From an uncultured Rhodocyclaceae bacterium (GTDB taxonomy: Bacteria > Pseudomonadota > Gammaproteobacteria > Burkholderiales > Rhodocyclaceae), in contig URNG01000015.1 in NCBI GenBank assembly GCA_900549295.1, positions 1-39,540 on the forward strand: 39,540 bases of DNA, read 5' to 3'. Positions 23,989-35,000 of the stretch are shown piece after piece. Each line of letters starts with the position of its first letter. The first letter of the stretch is position 1. Both the position numbers and the translations under genes were made by a program. The notes beneath the pieces are model-generated. The model was not told the DNA's origin. It searched no databases and worked only from the letters and a program-made list of their open reading frames with translations.

Positions 23989-25083
23989 ATGCTCAACCGC
24001 CGCATGCACATGTTGTCCACACCGCCTGCCGTTTCCCGTGCGCCGGGATTGTTGGGCAAGTTGGGTGCGCTGACTTCGATCCGTGACACCGAACTGGTCG
24101 AGCAAAGCCTGTTGCGCACGCTCGGTCCCTTGCTCGGCGTGCTCGACACCTCGCTCTACCGCCTGAACGAGCGCCATCAACTGGCGCGGGTGCTGCACTA
24201 TCACCGCTCCAAGGTGGTCGATGCCGACGGCGTGGTGCGCATGACCGAGCGGATCGAGGAATTGAGCCAGATCGCCGACGTGCCGCATGAAGTGATCGCC
24301 CTCACCGAAAACGTCCGCCTGTTGGGAAAACCGTGCACGCGCACGCACAAAGGCGAATTTCTCATGGCCTACCCGCTGTTCGGCAACAACGAAGTGTGCG
24401 GCTACTTCGTTTTTCTGCGCGATCACGAAGCCTCGCCTAGCGAGGACGCCACCATTCGCGGCGTGCTGGAAGTCTTTTCCAATTATTACGCCCTGCTCGA
24501 CGTCAGCCAGCGCGACCGCCTGACCGGCCTGCTCAACCGTCAGGCGCTGGAAAGCAATTTCGAGCGCATCTGGACGGCGATGGCCCGCCCGGATGCCTAT
24601 CAGGAGCGCACCGATGGCCGCCGCAGCGCCCGTGCCGATACCTTCTGGCTGGCGGTGATCGACATCGATTTCTTCAAGAACATCAACGACACCTATGGTC
24701 ACATGATCGGCGATGAGGCGCTGCTGCTGGTGGCCCGGCTGATGCAGGCAACCTTCCGCACTTCCGATCTGCTCTACCGTTACGGCGGCGAGGAGTTCGT
24801 GGCCATCGTCACGGCGGAGACTGAAGCTATTGCGCACAATATTTTCGAGCGTGTGCGCATGGCGATCGAAGCACACAATTTCCCACGCGTGGGCCAGATC
24901 ACGATCAGTATCGGCTACGCTCAGATCGACCCCGATGTGCTGCCGGTGGAAGTGCTGGGACGTGCCGACCGCAGCCTGTATCAGGCGAAGAACGATGGCC
25001 GCAACCGCATCTACGATTTCGAGGAACTGGTGCGCAAGGGCATCTTCCCCAGTCCTTCCTATGGCGACGCCGAGCTGTTCTGA
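23989..25083 (+). CDS. Diguanylate cyclase with N-terminal GAF-like sensory region
   Basis: Makes the second messenger cyclic di-GMP from two GTP. The C-terminal GGDEF domain (about residues 178-350: RDRLTGLLNRQALESNFERI, AVIDIDFFKNINDTYGHMIG) has an intact active-site motif GGEEF at 266-270 and the product-inhibition I-site RTSD at 257-260, five residues before it. The N-terminal 170 residues have no membrane segment; they look like a GAF-type domain (LEKTLG-like helices, MAYPLFGNNEVCGYFVFLRD), so the protein is cytosolic and the signal is unknown. Start ATG 23989 is preceded by GGAGCGTCTC. A short inverted repeat ACTACC/GGTAGT (about 23900-23919) upstream may be regulatory. No phosphodiesterase gene is nearby. 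Confidence 0.88.
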   Translation: MLNRRMHMLSTPPAVSRAPGLLGKLGALTSIRDTELVEQSLLRTLGPLLGVLDTSLYRLNERHQLARVLHYHRSKVVDADGVVRMTERIEELSQIADVPHEVIALTENVRLLGKPCTRTHKGEFLMAYPLFGNNEVCGYFVFLRDHEASPSEDATIRGVLEVFSNYYALLDVSQRDRLTGLLNRQALESNFERIWTAMARPDAYQERTDGRRSARADTFWLAVIDIDFFKNINDTYGHMIGDEALLLVARLMQATFRTSDLLYRYGGEEFVAIVTAETEAIAHNIFERVRMAIEAHNFPRVGQITISIGYAQIDPDVLPVEVLGRADRSLYQAKNDGRNRIYDFEELVRKGIFPSPSYGDAELF

Positions 25084-25115
25084 TCCGGCGCGGCGAGTCA
25101 CGTAAAAGAATCGCG

Positions 25116-25163
25116 TAAAATCCGCTTTTCCTCCTTATCGGGCCAGGGCAGTACTGGCCCGAT
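25116..25163 (+). promoter_or_regulatory. gpmI -10 box followed by a leader hairpin
   Basis: TAAAAT at 25116-25121 with the GC-containing discriminator CCGC precedes a perfect nine-base inverted repeat, ATCGGGCCA (25137-25145) and TGGCCCGAT (25155-25163), with a nine-base loop. If the -10 box is real, the hairpin sits in the gpmI 5' leader and starts near +9. Alternatively the hairpin, followed by GTCGTTTTCTC, terminates the diguanylate cyclase transcript. A -35 hexamer at standard spacing is not visible. Confidence 0.45.
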
Positions 25164-25198
25164 GTCGTTTTCTCGCGCTTTTTCGTTCTGGAACGCCC

Positions 25199-26842
<1,644 letters not shown>

Positions 26843-26861
26843 ACCGGGGAAGCGCTGGAAA

Positions 26862-29222
26862 TCAGCCGACGGGTTTTTCTTTTGGCAGCCAGCGCTGCAC
26901 CGTGGCGAACAGGATTTCCGGTTGCACCGGCTTGGCGATGAAGTCGTTCATGCCGGCTGCAAAGCAGCGCTCGCGGTCTTCGGCGAAGGCGTTGGCGGTC
27001 ATGGCGATGATGGGCAGGCGGGCCAGTCCGGGCAGCGCCCGGATGCGGCGGGTCGCCTCCGGGCCATCCATGTTGGGCATCTGCATGTCCATCAGGATCA
27101 GGGCATAGGGCTGGTTTTCCGCCAACTGGCGACAGGCCATGTCGACCGCCTCGGCACCGTCTGCGGCGCAATCGACGTCGATGTCGATTTCGTCCAGCAG
27201 CATCTGGGTGATTTCGCGGTTGACCGGCTCGTCCTCGGCCAGGAGCACGCGCTGGCGCTGCGGTTTCCGGGGCGATGGCGCAGACCAGGTTCCGCTGGCG
27301 CGGGGTTCGGCAGGAAGCCGGGTTTCTGCGCCCTGTTCCCGGCGCAGACGCGCGGTGAACCAGAAGGTGCTGCCTTGCCCCGGGCTGCTGTCCAGACCTG
27401 CCGTGCCGCCCATCAATTCTGCCAGGCGGCGGGTGATCGACAAGCCCAGCCCGGTGCCGCCATGCTGGCGGGTGCTGGAATTGTCGCCTTGCTCGAAGGG
27501 CTCGAACAGGCGTTGCTGGGTTTCCGGGGCGATGCCGGGGCCGGTGTCGCGTACCGAAAAGCGCAGTAACACGGTGTTTTCGTCGGATTCCAAGGTCGTC
27601 ACGGCGACGTCGATGCGCCCGCTTTCCGTGAATTTGACCGCGTTGCTGAGGTAATTCAGCAACGCCTGCTGCAGGCAGGTGGCATCGCCAAAGAGTTGCC
27701 CCGCAGGCCAGTTGCGCTGGCTCGTCAGGTCAAGCCGTTTTTCCCGGGCGCGTCCCTGGATCATGGCGAGGACGTTGTCGAGCAGGGCGTCGGGTTCGAG
27801 CGGCGATTCGTTCAGGGTGAATTTTCCGGCGTCGATCTTGGCTAGATCCAGCACGGCATTGATGATTTCGAGCAGATGATGGCTGGCTTGCTCCAGGGTG
27901 TGCATCCGCCCTTCCTGGGCTTTGCTCAGGCCGCCGCGCCGGATCAGGTAGGCCATGCCGGTAATGGCATTGAGCGGTGTGCGGATTTCGTGGCTCATAT
28001 TGGCCAGAAACCGGCTTTTGGCCGAACTGGCCTGCTCGGCCGCCAGTTTGGCCAGCATGAGCTCATGGGTGCGCGCGGCGACCAGTTCTTCCAGATGCTG
28101 GCGGTAGTGCTCCAGTTCCGTTTCGATACGGCGGTTTTCAGTGATGTCGCGGCTGATGGTGGCGAGCGCGAGGCGGTTGCCGTCTTCCGCATAAAGGCTG
28201 ATTTTCCGCGCTTCGATGATGCGCATCGGGGCGCTGGCGGGATTGGCGTATTCGTAGCTGATCTGTATGCCGGGATGTTGCCAGGCGTTTTCATCCGAGC
28301 GTGCGCCGTTCAGGTGAAATTCCCGGTAATCCGGGCGCAATTCCGCCATTTCGCTGTGGGTCTTGCCCAGCCAGGGAAAATTTCCCAGGCCGAGCCCCTT
28401 TTCTGCCGCTGCATTGATCTGCAGCCAGCGATTGCAGCCGTCCTTGAGCACGACGATGTCGGGCAGGGCATCGATGAAGCCCGTCAGCAATTTGTTGCTG
28501 TCGCGTAGCGCTGCGGTTGCATTCTGGGCATCGGCGATACGCTGCTCGATGGCCTGGCTCATCTGCGCGAAATTGCGGCTGAGGGCGACGATTTCGCTGG
28601 GGCCCTTGCGCGGCAGCGGATAACGGTAATCGCCGGCGGCGATGCGCTGGCTGCCTTCGGCCAGGGTGCCGAGGTGGCGGGTCAGCCAATAGCCGGTCAG
28701 GCCGAGGGCGAGCAGGCTGAGCAGGAGGCCGCCCATGCTGATCAGGGCGCTTTGCACGATGAGGTCGTGCCGGGTCTTGGCAATGAAATTCAGGGAAATG
28801 CCGTAGTGCAGATCGGCATAGTGCTGTCCATAAACCTCGATGGGAAAGACGACATGTCGCAGTTCCGGACGATCCGCATCGATGCCGGGGGCCGGCAAGG
28901 GTTTTTCTTCCGGCCAGGCGGCGCTGGCGATGCGCCGGTTTTCCGGGGTGACGAGTACCAAGTATACGGTTTCGCTATGCTTTAACCAGCTCTCGAGGAT
29001 TTCGTGCACCGTGGCGTAATCGCGATTGGCGAGCGGTGCCGTGAGCGCGGTCTGGTACAGCAATTGGGCGCTCTGGATGTGCTCTTCGACATGCACGTGC
29101 AGATGCCGCTCGATGACGCGCAGCCCGTTGCCGATAATCAGGGCGATGAAAACGAGCTGAATCAGCAGGCTGGCAAAAATCAGGCGAAAACGCAGGCTGC
29201 GGAAGAATGCCGGAAGTTGCAT
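26862..29222 (-). CDS. Membrane hybrid sensor histidine kinase (HAMP-PAS-HisKA-HATPase-REC)
   Basis: A 786-residue sensor from ATG 29222; an upstream TTG one codon earlier is also possible. Order: membrane segment 1 (about 10-32), periplasmic sensor region (33-165), membrane segment 2 (about 168-190), HAMP (RHLGTLAEGSQRIAAGDYRY), PAS (about 255-370, FIDALPDIVVLKDGCNRWLQ), dimerisation domain with His411 in FLANMSHEIRTPLNAITG, HATPase (N and G boxes: NYLSNAVKFT, DTGPGIAPE, HGGTGLGLSI) and a C-terminal receiver with Asp712 (LILMDMQMPNMDG). All catalytic residues are present. It overlaps the stop of the upstream binding-protein gene (TGATG), implying coupled translation and a shared signal. No Hpt protein or output regulator is adjacent, so the final target is unknown. 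Confidence 0.93.
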   Translation of the reverse strand: MQLPAFFRSLRFRLIFASLLIQLVFIALIIGNGLRVIERHLHVHVEEHIQSAQLLYQTALTAPLANRDYATVHEILESWLKHSETVYLVLVTPENRRIASAAWPEEKPLPAPGIDADRPELRHVVFPIEVYGQHYADLHYGISLNFIAKTRHDLIVQSALISMGGLLLSLLALGLTGYWLTRHLGTLAEGSQRIAAGDYRYPLPRKGPSEIVALSRNFAQMSQAIEQRIADAQNATAALRDSNKLLTGFIDALPDIVVLKDGCNRWLQINAAAEKGLGLGNFPWLGKTHSEMAELRPDYREFHLNGARSDENAWQHPGIQISYEYANPASAPMRIIEARKISLYAEDGNRLALATISRDITENRRIETELEHYRQHLEELVAARTHELMLAKLAAEQASSAKSRFLANMSHEIRTPLNAITGMAYLIRRGGLSKAQEGRMHTLEQASHHLLEIINAVLDLAKIDAGKFTLNESPLEPDALLDNVLAMIQGRAREKRLDLTSQRNWPAGQLFGDATCLQQALLNYLSNAVKFTESGRIDVAVTTLESDENTVLLRFSVRDTGPGIAPETQQRLFEPFEQGDNSSTRQHGGTGLGLSITRRLAELMGGTAGLDSSPGQGSTFWFTARLRREQGAETRLPAEPRASGTWSAPSPRKPQRQRVLLAEDEPVNREITQMLLDEIDIDVDCAADGAEAVDMACRQLAENQPYALILMDMQMPNMDGPEATRRIRALPGLARLPIIAMTANAFAEDRERCFAAGMNDFIAKPVQPEILFATVQRWLPKEKPVG

Positions 29223-30061
29223 CAAGGCAACTCCAGCAAGCGTTTGGTGAGGCCGATGTAACTGCGCAATTGCGCCCGGTCAGCGGTGGAAAGCGTGGCG
29301 TAGCCGCCATAGCCGGTTTGCTGGAAAAATGTCTTGCCGCTTTCGGTTGCCGGAAAAGAGGCCAACGCCTGGCGGGTGCGTTCCGCCGTCGCGGGATCGA
29401 GGCGGCGATTGAGCAGGGTGCATACCTGCGGCAGGGAAATGCCTGTGTCTTGAAAGGTGACGCCGTGCTTCAGATCTTCCGGGTTTTGCGCGAGCGCGCT
29501 GCGGGCCACGAAAGCGGCATCGGCCATGCCGTTGGCGACTGCCGCGATGGCGGCGCCGTGCGAAGGGTATTCCTGCAACTGGTAATCCTTGCCGAATTCC
29601 AGCCCGTTCTGTTCCAGCCATTCCAGGCTGCCCAAGGTGATGATGGCGAAATGGCTGGGGGTGGCGATGATCTTGCCGCGCAACTGTGCCGGCTGCAGAT
29701 GCGGGCTGTGGGCGGGCAATACCAGTATGGATTCGAGCTTCGTGGCATAGCGATAGAGAATGCGCATATCCCCTTCTTCAGCCAGAGCGGCAAAATGCGG
29801 CCCGCTGATCGCAAGATCGAATTCGCCGCCCAACAACTGCTCGATGTGGGCGCGATAGTTGGGGGCGGTGTAAATGACGACTTTGCGCCCCAGTTGCTGT
29901 TCGAGATGGGCGGTGAGCGGCTGCAGGCTGCGGATCAGTGCCTGCGGGCTGTTGAAGGGCATGACCCCGAATCTGAGCGGCGTTTCGTCAGCCGACGCCG
30001 CGCTGGCGCTCAGGCCGAATAGCAGAAAAACCCAGCATAAGCGAGGCAGGAAAGCGGACAT
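29222..30061 (-). CDS. PhnD-type periplasmic phosphate/phosphonate-like binding protein
   Basis: A 279-residue exported protein of the PhnD/TtrS-type periplasmic binding family. From ATG 30061, preceded by GGAGAAAACCC, it starts with a signal peptide (MSAFLPRLCWVFLLFGLSAS, cleavage near ASA) followed by LRFGVMPFNSPQALIRSLQP, a typical PhnD start, then FDLAISGPHFAALAEEG, LRGKIIATPSHFAIITLG and AAIAAVANGMADAAFVARSA. The longer frame from 30094 lacks a ribosome-binding site and delays the signal peptide. No ABC permease or ATPase is near; instead the gene is translationally coupled to a hybrid histidine kinase, so it probably serves as a sensory subunit. The ligand is unknown; phosphonate is only one of several options (TtrS-type domains sense tetrathionate). 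Confidence 0.88.
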   Translation of the reverse strand: MSAFLPRLCWVFLLFGLSASAASADETPLRFGVMPFNSPQALIRSLQPLTAHLEQQLGRKVVIYTAPNYRAHIEQLLGGEFDLAISGPHFAALAEEGDMRILYRYATKLESILVLPAHSPHLQPAQLRGKIIATPSHFAIITLGSLEWLEQNGLEFGKDYQLQEYPSHGAAIAAVANGMADAAFVARSALAQNPEDLKHGVTFQDTGISLPQVCTLLNRRLDPATAERTRQALASFPATESGKTFFQQTGYGGYATLSTADRAQLRSYIGLTKRLLELP

Positions 30062-30168
30062 GGGTTTTCTCCGGTTGCAGGCGTCTCCTGACATTATGGC
30101 TGAGGAGGCAAGACTGGAGTAAGCGCGGGGTCAGAAAAATCCTACGGTGTTTCACTTGGCCGGTGCGC

Positions 30169-30717
30169 TCAGAATGGCGCCAGCACCGCGATGACCCGCC
30201 CCGGTTCGATCCGTACCGAGCGCAGCAGCCAGCGGGCCGTGCTTTCCTGCGGGCTGGCGTCCGGGCGCAGGCGATAGGCGGGGGTCTTGCGGAAATAGCT
30301 TTTCAGCATGCGATTCAAATATTGCTCGATCAAGCCTCGCCACTGCGGGTCCAACCCCGGCGCGTGCACGCTCTGCGCTTCGGGCTGGTCGAGATAGAAG
30401 GCTTTTTCCCGCTCGTCGTAGCGCAGCCCGGCGGTGCCAACGAGATCCACCGGCAGGGCGCTCGCGCCAGCCAGGCTGAGGTAGACGCGGGCGCGCACGG
30501 TCAACCGCCCTTCCGGCTCGCCCAGTCGAATGGCGGGCGGTTCGGGCAGGCTGGCGACCAGCAGTTCGCCGTAGCGTTTCTCCTGTGGCCCGCGCTTGGC
30601 GAGTTCTTTCTGAACATCCGCCTCGGAAAAACTCACTTCCTGCTCGAGAAAAGCCAGGGTGGGCGGGCAGCAGCCAAAGACGAGGGCAAGGCAGCAAAGA
30701 AACCGGCTGAGGATCAT
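30169..30717 (-). CDS. DUF1439-type exported protein, possible lipoprotein
   Basis: A 182-residue protein from ATG 30717 with an N-terminal signal (MILSRFLCCLALVFGCCPPT) containing a weak lipobox (LVFGC), followed by a domain resembling DUF1439/YceB: VSFSEADVQKELAKRGPQEK, a beta-rich middle (LTVRARVYLSLAGASALPVD) and YDEREKAFYLDQPEAQSVH. YceB-type proteins are periplasmic or lipoprotein beta-fold proteins of unknown function. A longer frame from GTG 30789 would add 24 residues translated from a repeat-like sequence and was rejected. It lies 75 bases downstream of the AraC gene on the same strand, with 107 bases of empty sequence between it and the binding-protein gene. Confidence 0.72.
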   Translation of the reverse strand: MILSRFLCCLALVFGCCPPTLAFLEQEVSFSEADVQKELAKRGPQEKRYGELLVASLPEPPAIRLGEPEGRLTVRARVYLSLAGASALPVDLVGTAGLRYDEREKAFYLDQPEAQSVHAPGLDPQWRGLIEQYLNRMLKSYFRKTPAYRLRPDASPQESTARWLLRSVRIEPGRVIAVLAPF

Positions 30718-30792
30718 GTTGAGATATTCCCGGAGAAACTGCGGCACAGAGGCACAAAAGAAGCAAAGAAATGAACGAAAGCAGCGCACGCT

Positions 30793-31884
30793 TCACGAAC
30801 CTGAACGTTCTCCCACCTGCTCTCCCTCACCTTTCACCTTCTTCCGGTACTGCACGGGTGCCACCCCCGTCCAATCGACAAAGGCGCGGTAAAAGGCGGA
30901 GGTGTCCGCATAGCCGAGTTCGCTGGCGATCTGGGCGATGCTGTGGCTGGTCTTGGTCAGGCGGGCCAGCGCCAGATCGCGGCGTAGCGCATCCTTGATG
31001 GCGCGGAAAGTTGCGCCTTCTTCTTCCAGGCGGCGGTGGATGGTGCGTGGGGAAAGATGGAGACGCTCGGCGATTTCTTCCAGGCTCAGGGATCGCGGCA
31101 GGCTGTCGCGCAACAGGTCGCGGATGCGGGTGACCATGGCGCGGTCGCGGCGGTAGAGCGAGGTGATCTTGCCGGGGGCGCCGTCGAGGAAGCTTTCCAG
31201 ATCGGTTTCGTCGCGGCGTATCGGCAATTCCAGAAAATTGGCGTTGAAGCTGGCGACCAGCGTGCCGGTGCCGCCGGGAACGGTGGGGGCGAAACGGGAA
31301 TCCTCGGTGAAGATGAGGGCGTAATCGGCAGAGTGGCTGGGCCGGCGATAGGGAAAGAGCACGCTGTCCAGCGCCAGACCGCGCGCCACCAGCCAGCAGG
31401 AAAGGCCATGCAAGAGGCGCAGCAGCCATTCGAAGGCGAACACCCGCCCGGGGTCGTCGGGTGCAGCGGCGAGGCGGCGGGTTTCGGCAATCACCAGTTC
31501 GGCCCGTCCCCGCTGACGGCGGATGCTCACTTTCAGGTCGGGCAGGATGAGGCGCAAAAAACGCCCCATGCGCTCCAGCGCGTCAGCCAGCGTCGGGGCG
31601 GAGAGGCTGCCCCGGCAGAGAAACTCGAAACTGCCGACGCGCATCGGCTGGGCAAAGAGGCCGAAGGCTTCGTCGTCGAACGTCCGATTCAGCAGGTTGT
31701 ACAGGGCGGCATAGCGATCGACCGGAATCCGGCTGGCGTTATCTGCAGGATTAAGCCCGGCTTGCCGCAGAAAGCCTTGCGAGTCGATGTTGCGGCGATC
31801 CAGTCCGGCCAGCATGCCGTGCACAAATTCAATGGCGACAGTGGTTTGGCGTGAATTTCCGAACGGTGAAATGTTGCGCTGCAT
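30793..31884 (-). CDS. AraC-family regulator with Arabinose_bd-type N-terminal domain
   Basis: A 363-residue transcription regulator from ATG 31884, preceded by GGAGCGGTTTG; the frame extends further upstream but without a good ribosome-binding site. The N-terminal 220 residues match the PF12625-type effector domain (VAIEFVHGMLAGLDRRNIDS, FLRQAGLNPADNASRIPVDR, LFPYRRPSHSADYALIFTED). The C-terminus holds two helix-turn-helix units (LSLEEIAERLHLSPRTIHRR and SIAQIASELGYADTSAFYRA) and ends FVDWTGVAPVQYRKK. It is divergent from icmF across 142 bases that include the dyad GCCATTATGGC (31922-31932), so it probably controls icmF in response to a CoA-ester or acid metabolite; that target is inference from position. 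Confidence 0.9.
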   Translation of the reverse strand: MQRNISPFGNSRQTTVAIEFVHGMLAGLDRRNIDSQGFLRQAGLNPADNASRIPVDRYAALYNLLNRTFDDEAFGLFAQPMRVGSFEFLCRGSLSAPTLADALERMGRFLRLILPDLKVSIRRQRGRAELVIAETRRLAAAPDDPGRVFAFEWLLRLLHGLSCWLVARGLALDSVLFPYRRPSHSADYALIFTEDSRFAPTVPGGTGTLVASFNANFLELPIRRDETDLESFLDGAPGKITSLYRRDRAMVTRIRDLLRDSLPRSLSLEEIAERLHLSPRTIHRRLEEEGATFRAIKDALRRDLALARLTKTSHSIAQIASELGYADTSAFYRAFVDWTGVAPVQYRKKVKGEGEQVGERSGS

Positions 31885-32026
31885 CAAACCGCTCCAGGGG
31901 CGAGAAAAATTTCCAATGCGCGCCATTATGGCCGAAATTGCACGATTGTCGTCAAAGCGAACAATGGCGGACTGGCGAAAGCGCCCTAAGATGCGGTCAT
32001 CGACCACTCACCGGAGACTGTTTGCC

Positions 32027-35000
32027 ATGACTGATTTGTCCGTAGCCAAGAAGCTGTCCCCCTACAAGCCGAAGAACAAGGTGCGCTTTGTGACTGCCGC
32101 CTCGCTGTTCGACGGCCATGATGCTTCGATCAACATCATGCGTCGCATCCTGCAGGCGACCGGCTCCGAGGTGATCCACCTCGGCCACAACCGCGCCGTG
32201 CAGGACATCGTCAACGCCGCCTTGCAGGAAGACGCGCAGGGCATCTGCATCACCAGCTACCAGGGTGGTCACGTCGAATTCTTCAAGTACATGATCGACC
32301 TGCTGAAAGCCAACGGCGGCGAGCACATCAAGGTGTTCGGCGGCGGCGGCGGCGTGATTGTGCCGGCGGAAATCCGCGAGCTGCACGACTATGGCGTGAC
32401 CCGCATCTACGCGCCGGAAGACGGCGTGCACATGGGCTTGCAGGGCATGATCAACGAAGTGGTGGAAAAATCGGACTATGACGTGGCCGAGCAAGGCGTG
32501 CCGAGCGCCGAGGCCGCCGTGGCCGGTCTGCAAGCCGGCGATCGCCGCCTCTTGTCGCGCATCATCACCCTGCTCGAAAACGGCAGCGCGCCGGAATTGA
32601 AGGAGCCGCTCATCAAGGCCGCCTATGGCGTCGAGACGCCGGTCTTCGGCATTACCGGCACCGGCGGCGCGGGCAAATCCTCGCTCACCGACGAAATCGT
32701 GCGCCGCTTCCGCCTCGACCAGGACGATCAGGTCAAGATCGGCATCATCTCCATCGACCCGTCGCGCAAGCGCACCGGCGGCGCGCTGCTCGGCGACCGC
32801 ATCCGCATGAACGCCATCGAGCACCCCAACATCTTCATGCGCTCGCTCGCCACCCGCGAAACCGGCAGCGAAATTTCCGCCGCGCTGCCGGAAGTCATCG
32901 CCGCCTGCAAGCTGGCCGGCTTCGATCTGGTGATCGTCGAAACCTCGGGTATCGGCCAGGGCGACGCGGCCATCGTGCCCTTCGTCGATGTCTCGATGTA
33001 CGTCATGACCCCCGAATTCGGCGCGGCCTCGCAACTGGAAAAGATCGACATGCTCGATTTTGCCGATTTCGTCGCCATCAACAAATTCGACCGCAAAGGC
33101 TCCGAAGACGCGCTGCGCGACGTCCGGAAGCAATATCAGCGCAACCGCGAGCTGTTCAACCAGAACCCGGATGAAATGCCGGTGTTCGGCACCATGGCCG
33201 CGCGCTTCAACGACGACGGCGTGACCGCGCTCTATCAGGCGCTGGTGCCGGCGCTGACCGCCAAGGGCCTGCGTCTGCAAGCCGGCAAGCTGCCGACGGT
33301 CAGCGTCAGGCAATCTTCGGCCAGCCGCGCCATCGTGCCGACGGCCCGCGTGCGTTACCTTGCGGAAATCGCCGACAGCGTGCGCGATTACCACAGCCAT
33401 ATCGACGCGCAGGTGACGATCGCCCGCGAGCGCCAGTCGCTGCGTATCGCCAAAAACCTCTTTGCCGGTTGTGACAAGCCGACGGCTGATTTCGACGAAC
33501 TGACCGCCGCCAAGGACAGCCAGCAGGACGGCAAGGCCAAAAAGCTGCTCGACATGTGGCCGCAGACGCTGGAGGCCTATTCCGGCGACGAGTACGTGGT
33601 GAAGATCCGCGACAAGGAAATTCGCACCAAGCTCACCTCCGAATCGCTTTCCGGCACCAAGATCAGGAAAGTCATCCTGCCCCGATTCACCGACGACGGC
33701 GAAATCCTGCGCTTCCTGATGAAGGAAAACGTCCCCGGCTCCTTCCCCTACACCGCCGGCGTATTCGCCTTCAAGCGCGAAGGCGAAGACCCGACCCGCA
33801 TGTTCGCCGGCGAGGGCGACGCCTTCCGCACCAACCGCCGCTTCAAGCGCGTTTCCGAAGGCATGCCGGCGCACCGTCTGTCCACCGCCTTCGACTCGGT
33901 GACGCTGTACGGCTGCGATCCGGACGAGCGCCCGGACATCTACGGCAAAATCGGCAACTCCGGCGTGTCGATTGCCACGCTGGACGACATGAAGGTGCTC
34001 TACGACGGCTTCGATCTGGTCTGCCCGACCACCTCGGTTTCCATGACCATCAACGGCCCGGCACCGATCATCCTGGCCTGCTTCTTCAACACGGCGATTG
34101 CCCAGCAACTCGCAAAATTCGAGCAGGACAACGGCCGCCAGCCGACCGAGGACGAGTCCGAAAAAATCCGCGAATGGACGCTGAAGAACGTGCGCGGCAC
34201 GGTGCAGGCCGACATTCTCAAGGAAGATCAGGGCCAGAACACCTGCATTTTCTCGACCGAATTCGCGCTGAAGATGATGGGCGACATCCAGGAGTTCTTC
34301 GTGCATAACCAGGTGCAGAACTTCTATTCGGTGTCGATCTCCGGCTACCACATCGCCGAAGCCGGGGCGAATCCGATCAGCCAGCTCGCTTTCACGCTCG
34401 CCAACGGCTTCACCTACGTCGAGAGTTATCTGGCGCGTGGCATGCACATCGACGATTTCGCGCCGAATCTCTCCTTCTTCTTCAGTAACGGCATGGACCC
34501 GGAATACTCGGTGATCGGCCGCGTGGCGCGGCGCATCTGGGCCGTCGCCATGAAGAACAAGTACGGCGCCAACGAGCGCAGCCAGAAGCTGAAGTACCAC
34601 GTGCAGACTTCCGGGCGTTCCCTGCACGCGCAGGAGATGGATTTCAACGATATCCGCACCACCTTGCAGGCGCTGATCGCCATCTACGACAACTGCAACT
34701 CGCTGCACACCAATGCCTACGACGAAGCCATCACCACGCCGACGGAAGAATCCGTGCGCCGCGCCATGGCCATCCAGCTCGTCATCAACCGCGAGTGGGG
34801 CGTGGCCAAGAACGAAAACCCGAACCAGGGCGCTTTCGTCATCGATGAGCTGACCGATCTGGTCGAGGAAGCCGTGCTGAAGGAATTCGAAGCCATCGCC
34901 AGCCGCGGCGGCGTGCTGGGCGCGATGGAAACCGGCTACCAGCGCGGCAAGATCCAGGAAGAGTCGATGTACTACGAGCACAAGAAGCACGACGGCTCCT

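Noticed and set aside
30718..30789. GTG 30789 as start of the DUF1439 gene
   Set aside because: It would place 24 residues from a repeat-like sequence before a good signal peptide that begins at ATG 30717.
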